Source: an uncultured Desulfuromonas sp. (GTDB lineage Bacteria > Desulfobacterota > Desulfuromonadia > Desulfuromonadales > Trichloromonadaceae). From it: DNA of 13,961 nucleotides. The notes beneath the pieces were generated by a model that saw only the letters and a list, made by a program, of their open reading frames with translations, searched no databases and had not been told where the DNA came from. Made by a program: the position numbers and the translations under genes. Shown here piece by piece: positions 1 through 6,948 of the stretch (its first letter is position 1; each line of letters begins with the position of its first letter). Where the stretch lies: the NCBI GenBank assembly GCA_937982495.1, contig CALJLX010000569.1, positions 1-13,961 of the forward strand, given 5' to 3'.

Positions 1-319
1 ACTTGGCCGAACTGACCACCCGCCCCGGGCGCAGGGCGGTCTGGGCGCGGGCGAAAAGGCCGGGAATCCAGCCGGGGAAGGGACCGGCATGGGGACCGCT
101 CGCGGGATCGAAGCCCGTTTCCCGCTCCGCCGCCGTCAGGGCGCAAAGAAAGGAGGGGAGCAGTTCGAAGCGCCCGTGGCTTTGCGCCGATTCCCACTGG
201 GGCAGGGCAAAAACGCGGATGCCCCGGCGCGGCTCCTTTTGATCGAGGTAGGCGAGGACGCAGTTGGTGGTGCCGAGGTCGATGCCGATGCTGTAACGGG
301 GTTTACTGGGGACGGACAT
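1..319 (-). CDS. Second Hsp70-family protein (N-terminal part, cut by window edge)
   Basis: Partial CDS; only about 106 N-terminal residues are visible because the gene runs off the left edge. The start ATG is at 319-317 and the reading frame is open to base 1. Residues 10-20 read IGIDLGTTNCV, the phosphate-1 loop of the Hsp70/actin ATPase fold, and the last visible residues (VVSSAK, Lys106) align with the stretch that carries the catalytic lysine in DnaK and in the neighbouring Hsp70 (TSAK). The insert between them is longer than in DnaK. The start lies inside the 3' end of the upstream Hsp70 gene (17-base overlap), which suggests translational coupling. In comparable loci the second Hsp70 is a longer protein carrying an extra C-terminal domain (DUF3731); that part is outside the window, so this is only an expectation. 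The Hsp70-family call is firm; the function is unknown. Confidence 0.85.
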   Translation of the reverse strand, partial: MSVPSKPRYSIGIDLGTTNCVLAYLDQKEPRRGIRVFALPQWESAQSHGRFELLPSFLCALTAAERETGFDPASGPHAGPFPGWIPGLFARAQTALRPGRVVSSAK

Positions 320-2150
320 TGAACTCGACCTTCCATTCCTTGCCGCTGGCGGCGTGGCGCATCCAGAGTTCGAGGGTGCCCAGTTCGGTGACGACCGAAT
401 GCAGGGTCACGGGAAGAAACTCACCGATCAGTCCCGAGGCCGGGGGGAGGGTGACTTCCAGTTGCGCGGTCTCCTCCAACTCATCCTCGCCTTCGACCAC
501 ATCGCCCACCTGGTCGCCGGCGCGGATGCTCGACGAGAAGAAGCGAAACTCCACCGGCTCGCCGGTGATCAGACCGAATTCCCGGTCGGGCAGGGGGACG
601 TCGCTGCCTTCCTCCATCCCCTGGGGGACGACGCAGATCGCCTTGAGCGGCGGGGTGAAGCCGGGAACCGCCGGCATGGTCGATTCGAGGCCGATGTAGT
701 AGGAGCGGGCGGTACCGGCCTTGATGCGGATCCCCTGGCCGGTGGCGCGGATACGGGCGAAGGCGGCGGCGCCCTTGGCCACCGCCAGATCGAAATGGGC
801 GCCGGAAAGCTCCCGCACCGGGGCGTTGTCGTTCCAGGCGGCGAGAATATCGAGCATCCTCTTCCGCAGGGGGGCGGCCTTGAACACGCCGCCGTTGAAG
901 AGGACGGCGTTCGGGCGCAGGAAGGGCAGCCCCTGATGCTCGCCGTAACGCTCTCCGACCAGGTCGCGCAGCTCGTCGCGGGACTGGACATTCTGCCGGC
1001 TCCGGACAAGAAACTCGGCGAGATGTTTGCTCAGGGCCGGTTCCGCGGCGTAGTCGAGGCCGAATTCGCGCAGGCCGAAGTGGCGGCGGCGCTGGGGATG
1101 TCGGTCGATGGCGACGGCGGGGAAGAAACCGTCGAGGAGCACCCGGGTGAGCAACTCGCGGCGCAACTGCGTGGTCAGGGTGCGGGCGAAGAGGCTGGAA
1201 CCGCGACTGGCGAGGCTGATGGGGTACTGATCGAGATCGCCGTCGGCGAAGAGTTTTTCTTTGCCGAGGCGGCAGGCGTGAACCAGGGAGTGGAACTGCC
1301 AGTTGTCGATCTTCTGCCCCTGGCCTTCGAGTTCGGCCTTGAGATGGTAGGCCAGGGCCAGATCCATGTTGTCGCCGCCGAGAAGCAGATGGTCGCCGAC
1401 GCTGACCCGCTCCAGATGCAGTTCGCCGTTCCGTTCGGCCACCGCCACCAGACTGAAATCGGCGGTGCCGCCACCGACATCGCAGATCAGCACCAGGTCG
1501 CCGGGGCTCACCTGTTCGCGCCACTGATCGCCGTGGCTGTCGATCCAGTGGTAGAAGGCGGCCTGCTGTTCTTCGAGCAGGGTCACTTCCCCCCAGCCGG
1601 CGGCTTCGGCGGCCAGGTGGGTGTGCAGGCGCGCCACCTCGTCGAAGGAGGCGGGGACGGTGAGGACGATCTCGCATGCGGCCAGGTCGGGGGCTTGGCC
1701 CGTTGCCGCGAGATGCCGGACAAAAGCCTGGCGCAGATGCTCCAGATAGCGGCGAGAGGCGGTCAGCGGCGAGATCTTCCGTTCCCCGAGTTCAGACTGC
1801 CAGGGGAGCAGGGGTTGTTCCGGGTCGATGTTCGGATTGCACAGCCAGGATTTGGCCGAGGTCACCAGTCGCTCGGGCGACAGGGCGCCATGGGCGCGGG
1901 CGAATTCGCCGACCACGGCGGTCAGGGGCGTCCCTTCCTCCCAGGGAAGGCGGGCGGCGGCGGAGGCCGCTTCCTGCTCCAGAGGGAGATAGATGGCCGA
2001 GGGCAGGGTCTCCCGCTCGCCGAGAGATTGGAAGGAAAGGAGCTGGGGAACGGGCAGTACCTGGGAAGACTCGTCGCCGTCGACGGAGCGGTAGGCCAGG
2101 GCCGAGTTGGAAGTGCCGAGGTCGATGCCCAGGGCGAAGCGTTTAGTCAT
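303..2150 (-). CDS. Divergent Hsp70-family ATPase without a lid domain
   Basis: A 615-aa protein with a complete Hsp70-type nucleotide-binding domain. Visible motifs are phosphate-1 GIDLGTSNS (residues 8-16), TSAK with the likely catalytic Lys100, LTVPASFDEVAR (163-174), phosphate-2 CDVGGGTADFS (223-233), GGDNMD (258-263), and the adenosine motif NAVLFNGGVF (414-423). After about residue 480 comes a beta-rich C-terminal region of about 135 residues, shorter than the substrate-binding plus lid region of DnaK, and it lacks the EEVD-like tail. I expect a cytoplasmic ATPase acting as a chaperone-like or regulatory switch; clients are unknown. ATG 2150 is chosen over an upstream TTG (2165) because GGAGG sits 8 bases before it. 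It lies 18 bases downstream of the DUF2760 gene and overlaps the next Hsp70 gene by 17 bases, so the three look like one operon. No DnaJ or GrpE gene is in view. Confidence 0.9.
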   Translation of the reverse strand: MTKRFALGIDLGTSNSALAYRSVDGDESSQVLPVPQLLSFQSLGERETLPSAIYLPLEQEAASAAARLPWEEGTPLTAVVGEFARAHGALSPERLVTSAKSWLCNPNIDPEQPLLPWQSELGERKISPLTASRRYLEHLRQAFVRHLAATGQAPDLAACEIVLTVPASFDEVARLHTHLAAEAAGWGEVTLLEEQQAAFYHWIDSHGDQWREQVSPGDLVLICDVGGGTADFSLVAVAERNGELHLERVSVGDHLLLGGDNMDLALAYHLKAELEGQGQKIDNWQFHSLVHACRLGKEKLFADGDLDQYPISLASRGSSLFARTLTTQLRRELLTRVLLDGFFPAVAIDRHPQRRRHFGLREFGLDYAAEPALSKHLAEFLVRSRQNVQSRDELRDLVGERYGEHQGLPFLRPNAVLFNGGVFKAAPLRKRMLDILAAWNDNAPVRELSGAHFDLAVAKGAAAFARIRATGQGIRIKAGTARSYYIGLESTMPAVPGFTPPLKAICVVPQGMEEGSDVPLPDREFGLITGEPVEFRFFSSSIRAGDQVGDVVEGEDELEETAQLEVTLPPASGLIGEFLPVTLHSVVTELGTLELWMRHAASGKEWKVEFNVRPQ

Positions 2151-2168
2151 GGTTCCGGCCTCCAATTT

Positions 2169-2798
2169 CTAGGCGATTTCCACTTCGGCCGGGGCGATCA
2201 CTTCGCGGGCCTCGTCGGTGAGCTGGGGCAGGTTCACGCGGGCGGTCTTCCAGCCGCGATGGAGTACCCGGCCGGTGAAGGGGGGATGCTCGGGAACCTT
2301 GCCCACCAGGCGATAGGCGCGGGCGTCGAAATCGGCGGCCAGGGTCAGGTCTTCCCCTTCGGCGCCGGGATGGAGGGAGCGGATGTCGAAACTTTCAGCC
2401 AGCACTTCCTTGCAACCCTGATGCACCACCCGGGCGGCGGCGCCGATCTCTTCGTTGGAATAGGGGGTGATGTCGTCCATGACGAAATCGACCAGTCGCC
2501 CTTTTTCCTGAAGTTGTCCGAGAAACCGCACCACCTGGGCCTGGGCGAGCTTTTCCGGCGCGGGACGGGGCACGACCGGTTCCGTCGGCGCGGCGGCAGC
2601 TTTCATCGACGCGGCCGGCTCGACCGCCGGTTTGCGCCGGAAGAGGGCGACCAGTTGCAGTAGCGCGGCGATCCCGAGCAGGGCGACGGCGGCGATGTGC
2701 AGTTGCGGAAGGAGTTCGGGATTGGGGGGGAGCTGTTGGGGGAAAAAGAACAGGACCGCGACCAGGGCCAGTCCGGCCAGGGTAAAGAGGATACTCAT
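2169..2798 (-). CDS. DUF2760-type membrane-anchored protein
   Basis: A 209-aa protein. Two N-terminal hydrophobic helices (about residues 2-22 and 33-53) form a hairpin anchor. A Pro/Ala-rich linker follows (about 57-82), then a soluble domain (about 85-205) with the pattern I associate with DUF2760: QEKGRLVDFVMDDITPYS, IGAAARVVHQGC and PFTGRVLHRGW. With both helix ends short and Arg-Arg-Lys following helix 2, the domain most likely faces the cytoplasm, where it could meet the Hsp70s. ATG 2798 has GGAG about 7 bases upstream and gives a clean hydrophobic N-terminus, so it is preferred to a start at 2825. Linkage of DUF2760 to tandem Hsp70-like genes is known from other proteobacterial genomes, but to my knowledge no biochemical role has been assigned. 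Membrane recruitment of the Hsp70 pair is my inference. Confidence 0.82.
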   Translation of the reverse strand: MSILFTLAGLALVAVLFFFPQQLPPNPELLPQLHIAAVALLGIAALLQLVALFRRKPAVEPAASMKAAAAPTEPVVPRPAPEKLAQAQVVRFLGQLQEKGRLVDFVMDDITPYSNEEIGAAARVVHQGCKEVLAESFDIRSLHPGAEGEDLTLAADFDARAYRLVGKVPEHPPFTGRVLHRGWKTARVNLPQLTDEAREVIAPAEVEIA

Positions 2799-2840
2799 GG
2801 ATTCTCTCCGGAAAATGGAAGGCAATGGGATAAAGTTTGG

Positions 2841-3368
2841 TTACCGGCCCGCCGGGGAGCCGTTGGTCAGGGGGCGGGTGAAGGCTTTCATGATGGTCCA
2901 GCTGACTTCGCCGACATCGTCGCCGTCGGTCACGGTGATGGCGAAGCGCCCGGTGGTCTGCGGCTTGACGAACATCCCCTCGGTGAAATCCCGGCTCCAG
3001 CGCAGACGGCCGTCCGCTTCCCGGGCGTTGACCTTGAAGGTCACCCGGGTGATGGGCTGGTCGCTGCCGTTGTAGAGCTTGCCGAAAAAGGTTCCCTTGT
3101 TGATGCGCCCTTCGACCTGGAGATTTTTCAGGTCTTCCGGCGCCATTTCGAATTCCTCCAGCTTCGGCCGGGGCTGGTCGGGGGCGTCCAGGGGGGTCTT
3201 TTTATCCCCCTCGATCAGCCAGGTTTTGCCGCTGCGCTTGTCGATCTGGTACGTCTTCCCGTCCTCGTTGATCACCAGGGCGAAGCGGTTATTGGCGGAA
3301 TGGATGAAAAAGACCAGAGCCATGCCGAAGACCATGATCGATACCGTGGCGATAATCGTTTTGCGCAT
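2841..3368 (-). CDS. Small membrane-anchored protein, unknown function, heading the Hsp70/DUF2760 cluster
   Basis: A 175-aa protein of no family I can name with certainty. Residues 4-23 form one hydrophobic segment behind a short basic start (MRK), which may be an uncleaved anchor or a signal peptide. Next comes a short beta-hairpin-like stretch, TYQIDKRSGKTWLI (39-52), then an acidic/proline linker. A domain at about 84-160 has alternating hydrophobic residues (VEGRINKGTF, ITRVTFKVNA, GRFAITVTD) resembling the small Ig-like FxLYD/DUF3426-type domains of envelope proteins. The C-terminal domain is then predicted to be outside the cytoplasm. Start ATG 3368 follows AGGGA at about 6 bases. The gene lies 42 bases before the DUF2760 gene on the same strand, so it may be its first operon member, though the gap would also allow a separate unit. 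Confidence 0.75.
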   Translation of the reverse strand: MRKTIIATVSIMVFGMALVFFIHSANNRFALVINEDGKTYQIDKRSGKTWLIEGDKKTPLDAPDQPRPKLEEFEMAPEDLKNLQVEGRINKGTFFGKLYNGSDQPITRVTFKVNAREADGRLRWSRDFTEGMFVKPQTTGRFAITVTDGDDVGEVSWTIMKAFTRPLTNGSPAGR

Positions 3369-3428
3369 GAAGATTCCCTGTGGCGTAAGAGATAAACGGT
3401 CGCGCCGGGACGCGATTGAGAGTCCGTT

Positions 3429-3457
3429 AAATTACCGCAACAAGGCACGCAAGTCCA
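3429..3457 (-). promoter_or_regulatory. Possible sigma70-type promoter of the Hsp70/DUF2760 cluster
   Basis: On the minus strand TGGACT (3457-3452) and TAATTT (3434-3429) are separated by 17 bases, 61 bases before the start codon at 3368. Both boxes are only partial matches to TTGACA/TATAAT. It is the best candidate in this gap but weak. Confidence 0.22.
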
Positions 3458-3479
3458 GAACCTTATGGGAAAATGCCTC

Positions 3480-3516
3480 TTCCGCCTTCTTCTCGCCGGG
3501 GGAAAAAGCGGCGGAA
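3480..3516 (-). terminator. Possible stem-loop after the MFS gene
   Basis: TTCCGCC (3480-3486) and GGCGGAA (3510-3516) are perfect 7-base inverted arms around a 23-base loop, 44 bases past the stop of the MFS transporter gene. A smaller nested alternative (CGCCG/CGGCG) also exists. The minus-strand copy is not followed by a clean T-run, so termination is uncertain. Confidence 0.25.
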
Positions 3517-3560
3517 AAAAGGAGTTTTGAAAACTACGGAAGGGGAAACGGAGGGATTTT

Positions 3561-4859
3561 TCAGAGGTCGGTCGACCGACGAGCCGCGGCTTTACCACGC
3601 CTCATGTCGACGCCGGCGAGGAGAATGATGCCGATGAGGAAAAAGCCGGCGAGGGCGAGGATGGCGTGGCGGGAAGAGCCGGTGAGGTCGGCGATGAGGG
3701 CGAAGAGGAGCGGGCCGAAGATCGAGGCGAATTTGCCGCTGATGGCGTAGAAGGAAAAGAATTCGGCGGTCTGGTTGACGGGGACGAGGCCGGCGAAGAG
3801 CGAGCGGCTGATGGCCTGGCTGCCGCCGAGAATCAGCGCCACGACCAGTCCGAGAATCCAGAATTCCCAGTCGTGGCGCATGGTGAAGGCGTAGGCGCTG
3901 ACGGCGATGAAGAGGATCAGACTGAGCATGACCGAGCGCTTGGCCCCCTGTTTTTCCGCGAGGCGGCCGAAGAGGAGGGAGCCGGGCATGGCGACGAACT
4001 GGATCATGAGAAAGCAGCCAAGGATGCTCACCTGGGAGAGGCCCAATTCTTCCCGGGCGAAGATGGCCGAGACGACGATAATGGTCTGGATACCGTCGTT
4101 GTAGAAGAGGTAGGCGACGAGAAAGCGCAGCAGGTCGGGATGCCGGCGCAGTTCGCCGAAGGTGCGCAGATAGTCCTTGAAGCCGTTTGGCAGCGGGGCG
4201 GGGGGATGGAGGAACGCGGTATCCCGCACACGGAGGAAGGTGGGGATGGCGAAGACCGCCCACCACAGGCCGGTGAGCAGGAAGCCGGCGCGGGTTGCGG
4301 CGCCGCGATCAGGAAAGCCGAGGAATTCGTAACCCTGGATCATGGCGAAGGCGATGAGCAGCATGAGCCCGCCGCCGATGTAGCCGAAGGCGAAGCCCCG
4401 GGCCGAAAGCCGGTCGATTTCATGGCTTTCGGCCAGGGCCGGTAAAAAGGCGTTGTAGAAGATGTTGCCGGCGGCGAAGCCGACGTTGGCGACGATGAAG
4501 AGTGCCGCCGCGAGCAGATAGCGGCCGGGTCCGGCCAGCGCCAGGAGGGCGGTGGCCGCCGCCCCGAGCAGGGCAAAAAAGATCAGCAGCTGACGCCGTC
4601 GTCCCTGGCGGTCGGCGAGGACGCCGAGCCAGGGGGCGGTGACGGCGACCAGCACCATCGACAGGGAGACGGCGTAACCCCATAGGGCCGATGCCGGCAT
4701 GGTTCGGCTCTGGCCCAAAAGCGAGAGAGGCGCGCCCCCTTCCGGTACCAGACTGACGAAATAGACGGGCAAGACCGCGGCCAGGATCACCGTGGCGAAG
4801 GCCGAATTGGCCCAGTCGTACATGCACCAGCCGAACCAGGCCTGTTTTCTGGTCGTCAC
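3561..4859 (-). CDS. MFS transporter of the UMF1/Atg22-like family
   Basis: A 432-aa, strongly hydrophobic protein with about 12 predicted membrane helices. Near the N-terminus it carries WCMYDWANSAFATVIL (residues 11-26); YDWANSAF is the hallmark of the Atg22-like/UMF1 group of major facilitator transporters. A charged loop near the middle (about 205-225, LRVRDTAFLHPPAPLPNG) separates the two six-helix halves. A typical MFS loop motif occurs after helix 2 (GVLADRQGRRR, about 80-90). It probably exports or imports a small molecule at the inner membrane; yeast Atg22 releases amino acids from the vacuole, but bacterial substrates are mostly unknown. The start is GTG 4859, sharing GTGA with the stop of the disulfide-isomerase gene, so it is probably translationally coupled. 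I see no transport-specific neighbour that reveals the substrate. Confidence 0.85.
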   Translation of the reverse strand: MTTRKQAWFGWCMYDWANSAFATVILAAVLPVYFVSLVPEGGAPLSLLGQSRTMPASALWGYAVSLSMVLVAVTAPWLGVLADRQGRRRQLLIFFALLGAAATALLALAGPGRYLLAAALFIVANVGFAAGNIFYNAFLPALAESHEIDRLSARGFAFGYIGGGLMLLIAFAMIQGYEFLGFPDRGAATRAGFLLTGLWWAVFAIPTFLRVRDTAFLHPPAPLPNGFKDYLRTFGELRRHPDLLRFLVAYLFYNDGIQTIIVVSAIFAREELGLSQVSILGCFLMIQFVAMPGSLLFGRLAEKQGAKRSVMLSLILFIAVSAYAFTMRHDWEFWILGLVVALILGGSQAISRSLFAGLVPVNQTAEFFSFYAISGKFASIFGPLLFALIADLTGSSRHAILALAGFFLIGIILLAGVDMRRGKAAARRSTDL

Positions 4860-5581
4860 TTGAGAAGCTGTTCGATCGCTTTGATATTGGCGCCGGCGAC
4901 GAAGGTGCCGTTGATCCAGTAATTGGGCGTTCCGGTCAGGCCGAGCATTTCCGTTGCTTCTATGTGGCTTTCCATCACGCCGTTGTCGCTGAAGGGGGGA
5001 ATGGGACCTTCGTCGTAGCGACCGGACATGACTTCCTCATAGGCGATGGCCGGATCGTTGGCGGAAAGGATGTAGCGGGCTTTCTGCTCGGCGTCGGGGT
5101 GCATCTTCAGCGGCAGGAAGAAGATGTAGCGGGTCGTGTCCTTGCGCTGGGCGAAGAACTCCGAGCCCTTGCGGCAGAAGGTGCAATCCGGGTCGGTGAC
5201 TTCGATGACGGTGTTCTTGCCGGTGCCGATTTTGACCGCCTTATCCAGAGGCAGAAGCTTGAGCTTGTCTCCCATGAGTTTACCGAGGCGTTCCTTGCTG
5301 AGGTTGACGCCGTCCTTGGTCCACAACTCCCCGGCAAGCATGTGCCCGGTTTCCGGGGCGAAGTAGAGGATTTTCCCGCCGGCCGCCACTTCGTAGAGTC
5401 CGGCGACGGGGCTGGTGAAAATCTGCTGGAATTCAAGTTTTGGGTAGGTCTTTTTCAGAGTCTCGGCGACCTTGGCGGGCGCTTCGCCGGTATCGGCGCC
5501 GACCTGACCGACGGCACCGAACGTCAGCAGACAACAGGCCAGAAAGAAACGGATGAATTGGGAGATTTTTCTCATCGTCAT
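4856..5581 (-). CDS. dsbC: DsbC/DsbG-family periplasmic disulfide isomerase
   Basis: A 241-aa protein with a Sec-type signal peptide (basic MRK, hydrophobic core to about residue 24, likely cleavage after VGA29). Residues 35-110 resemble the DsbC N-terminal dimerisation domain, where the Gly-rich VAAGGKILYF replaces the usual GGKYL/YF pattern. The thioredoxin-fold part follows, with DPDCTFCRKGSEFF (130-143): the redox pair is Cys133-Cys136 (CTFC rather than E. coli DsbC CGYC). The cis-Pro loop is GTPNYWING (217-225, Pro219). No other cysteines are in the mature protein, so the structural disulfide of E. coli DsbC is absent. It should shuffle wrong disulfides in the periplasm and be kept reduced by a DsbD/CcdA-type donor. 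ATG 5581 (GAGG 7 bases upstream) is chosen; ATG 5575 is an alternative. The long upstream extension of this frame to 5716 has no signal-peptide logic and is rejected. Confidence 0.85.
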   Translation of the reverse strand: MTMRKISQFIRFFLACCLLTFGAVGQVGADTGEAPAKVAETLKKTYPKLEFQQIFTSPVAGLYEVAAGGKILYFAPETGHMLAGELWTKDGVNLSKERLGKLMGDKLKLLPLDKAVKIGTGKNTVIEVTDPDCTFCRKGSEFFAQRKDTTRYIFFLPLKMHPDAEQKARYILSANDPAIAYEEVMSGRYDEGPIPPFSDNGVMESHIEATEMLGLTGTPNYWINGTFVAGANIKAIEQLLK

Positions 5582-5679
5582 GATCCTTCCTCGATTTTGA
5601 ATTCGGTAAAATATCGATTTCACCACTGGGACACAGGGAATACTAGAGTTTTGAAGCCCCAAACCAGGAACCTTGATAC
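5582..5679 (-). other. 98-base gap before the disulfide-isomerase gene
   Basis: This AT-richer spacer separates the Cys-rich gene and the DsbC-like gene. Just before the ribosome site an imperfect inverted repeat (TCGATATTTT and AAAATCGA, about 5587-5613) could form a small hairpin. I see no convincing -35/-10 pair, so read-through from upstream remains possible. Confidence 0.3.
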
Positions 5680-5976
5680 TTATCGTCGTCCCTGAATTCG
5701 CTCTACATAAGCGCATTCAGGGGGGAGCCACTGCACGGTTTCGACCACCGTCGGAGTCAACTTGACACACCCCTCATCGACATCGAAACGCTTGTGGTAG
5801 ACCTTGCACTCGCGGGTGATAATATCGAGAAAGCGGCAGGGGATATCCGTCGGCCGGATAGTACCGTCTTCTTCCACCCACTTTTCGAAACAGCATTGAC
5901 CGCAACGCTTGCAGAGGTTTTCCCATTCTTCGAGGGAAAGCTTTTCCTCCACCCCCGTCGGATTTCGCCTCCTCAT
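5680..5976 (-). CDS. YcgN/UPF0260-family cysteine-rich protein (CxxCxxCC)
   Basis: A 98-aa protein with eight cysteines: C22-x2-C25-x2-C28-C29 (CKRCGQCC), then C47, C57, C70 and C88. The spacing and surrounding residues (EWENLC, DEGCVKLTP, WLPPECAYV) closely follow E. coli YcgN of the UPF0260/YkgJ (PF03692) group, thought to bind zinc or an Fe-S cluster. It is shorter than E. coli YcgN because the tail after WLPPECAYV is trimmed. It has no signal peptide and should be cytoplasmic. The start ATG 5976 shares ATGA with the stop of the SPFH gene, implying translational coupling; a GTG eight codons further in is possible but poorly placed relative to the GGAGG. The function is unknown; pairing with an SPFH membrane protein is a useful clue. 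Confidence 0.85.
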   Translation of the reverse strand: MRRRNPTGVEEKLSLEEWENLCKRCGQCCFEKWVEEDGTIRPTDIPCRFLDIITRECKVYHKRFDVDEGCVKLTPTVVETVQWLPPECAYVERIQGRR

Positions 5977-6827
5977 TTACCGAGATGTCCCATGATTCCA
6001 CGCACCGCCGCCGGAATATCCGCCGGCAAGAGGACGATCTTGGCATTGGGGGCGCTGGAGATGTTTTTCACCGCATCAATATATTTTTCGCCGAGCAGGT
6101 ACATGACCGGCAGTTCGTTCGCCTGGATCGCTTCCGTCACCTTGGTGATCGCCCGCTGGCTGGCTTCGGCCAGCACCACCTGGGCCTGGGCGTCGCGCCT
6201 GGAGGCTTCGAGGCGGCCGTCGGCCTGAAGGATGGCGGCGGATTTTTCCCCTTCGGCGCGGGTCACGGTGGCGCGGCGGCCGCGCTCGGCGGCGGCTTGT
6301 TCCTCCATCGCCTTCTGCATGGTCGGCGAGGGGGCGATGTCCTGAATTTCCACGGTCTTCAAGGTGATGCCCCAGTCGGCGATGTCGTCGGAAATGGCGG
6401 CCTTGAGCTTGGCCTTGATCTGGTCCCGGGAGGAGAGGGCATCGTCCAGGTCCATTTCACCGACGATGGAGCGCAGCGAGGTCTGTACCAGGGTACGGAT
6501 GGCGATGCGGTAATCCTCGATGCCGTAGACCGCTTTTTCCGGCGAGACAATGTTGATGTAGGCGACGGCGTTGGCGACGATTACCGCGTTGTCCCGGGTG
6601 ATGACTTCCTGGGAAGGAATGTCGAGGACGATGTCCTTGGTCGTGACTTTGTAGGAGACCGTGTCGATGTAGGGGATGATGATGTTCAGGCCCGGGCCCA
6701 AGGTACTGTGATATTTACCGAGACGTTGCACCACATGCTTGTAGCCCTGGGGGACAATGCGCACGCCGAGCGAGATGGTCACGGCCACCAGCACCAGAAA
6801 AACAACGACAACAACCAATCCTTCCAT
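5973..6827 (-). CDS. SPFH/stomatin-like membrane scaffold protein (QmcA-type)
   Basis: A 284-aa protein with one N-terminal membrane helix (about residues 3-25) followed by an SPFH/Band 7 domain (about 25-190; IVPQGYKHVVQRLGKYHSTL, PGLNIIIPYID, VITRDNAVIVANAVAYI). Near 178-235 lies a charged Ala/Glu/Arg-rich coiled coil (EEQAAAERGRRATVTRAEGEK) and a C-terminal tail ending PADIPAAVRGIMGHLGK. This is the layout of bacterial stomatin/paraslipin proteins such as E. coli QmcA, which form ring-shaped oligomers in membrane microdomains. In many genomes these are encoded beside an NfeD partner, as here, 121 bases upstream. RBS AAGGAG lies 9 bases before ATG 6827. The gene is coupled by ATGA overlap to the Cys-rich gene. 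Confidence 0.9.
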   Translation of the reverse strand: MEGLVVVVVFLVLVAVTISLGVRIVPQGYKHVVQRLGKYHSTLGPGLNIIIPYIDTVSYKVTTKDIVLDIPSQEVITRDNAVIVANAVAYINIVSPEKAVYGIEDYRIAIRTLVQTSLRSIVGEMDLDDALSSRDQIKAKLKAAISDDIADWGITLKTVEIQDIAPSPTMQKAMEEQAAAERGRRATVTRAEGEKSAAILQADGRLEASRRDAQAQVVLAEASQRAITKVTEAIQANELPVMYLLGEKYIDAVKNISSAPNAKIVLLPADIPAAVRGIMGHLGK

Positions 6828-6948
6828 ACTTTCGGTCTCCTTGTGGGTAAGGGCGGAATCCAGGAATCAGGATCGAGGAACGAGAATCTATTTTAAGAGT
6901 TGTTGAAAAAAGTTGTTGCGTCCTTCGCGATAATCCGGCGTTTTCCCT
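6828..6948 (-). repeat. 121-base NfeD-SPFH spacer with short direct repeats
   Basis: AGTTGTTG occurs twice (6898-6905 and 6911-6918), separated by five A's, giving a 13-base period. A second stretch (6855-6888) is an imperfect run of GGAATC-like units. No clear promoter or terminator is recognised here; the repeats could be a binding site or simple slippage products. Confidence 0.4.

Noticed and set aside
354..2663. 769-aa plus-strand open frame opposite the Hsp70 and DUF2760 genes
   Set aside because: Antisense shadow in GC-rich sequence: Gly/Glu/Gln-biased composition, no domain, and the opposite strand carries recognisable Hsp70 and DUF2760 motifs.
3429..3460. Possible sigma54 or heat-shock promoter before the Hsp70 cluster
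   Set aside because: No GG-N10-GC spacing for sigma54 and no recognisable heat-shock sigma32 pair or CIRCE-type inverted repeat was found, so no stress-specific control is claimed.
5582..5716. N-terminal extension of the disulfide-isomerase frame
   Set aside because: It would put 45 extra residues before a clear signal peptide and overlap the Cys-rich gene; the GAGG-preceded ATG at 5581 is better.
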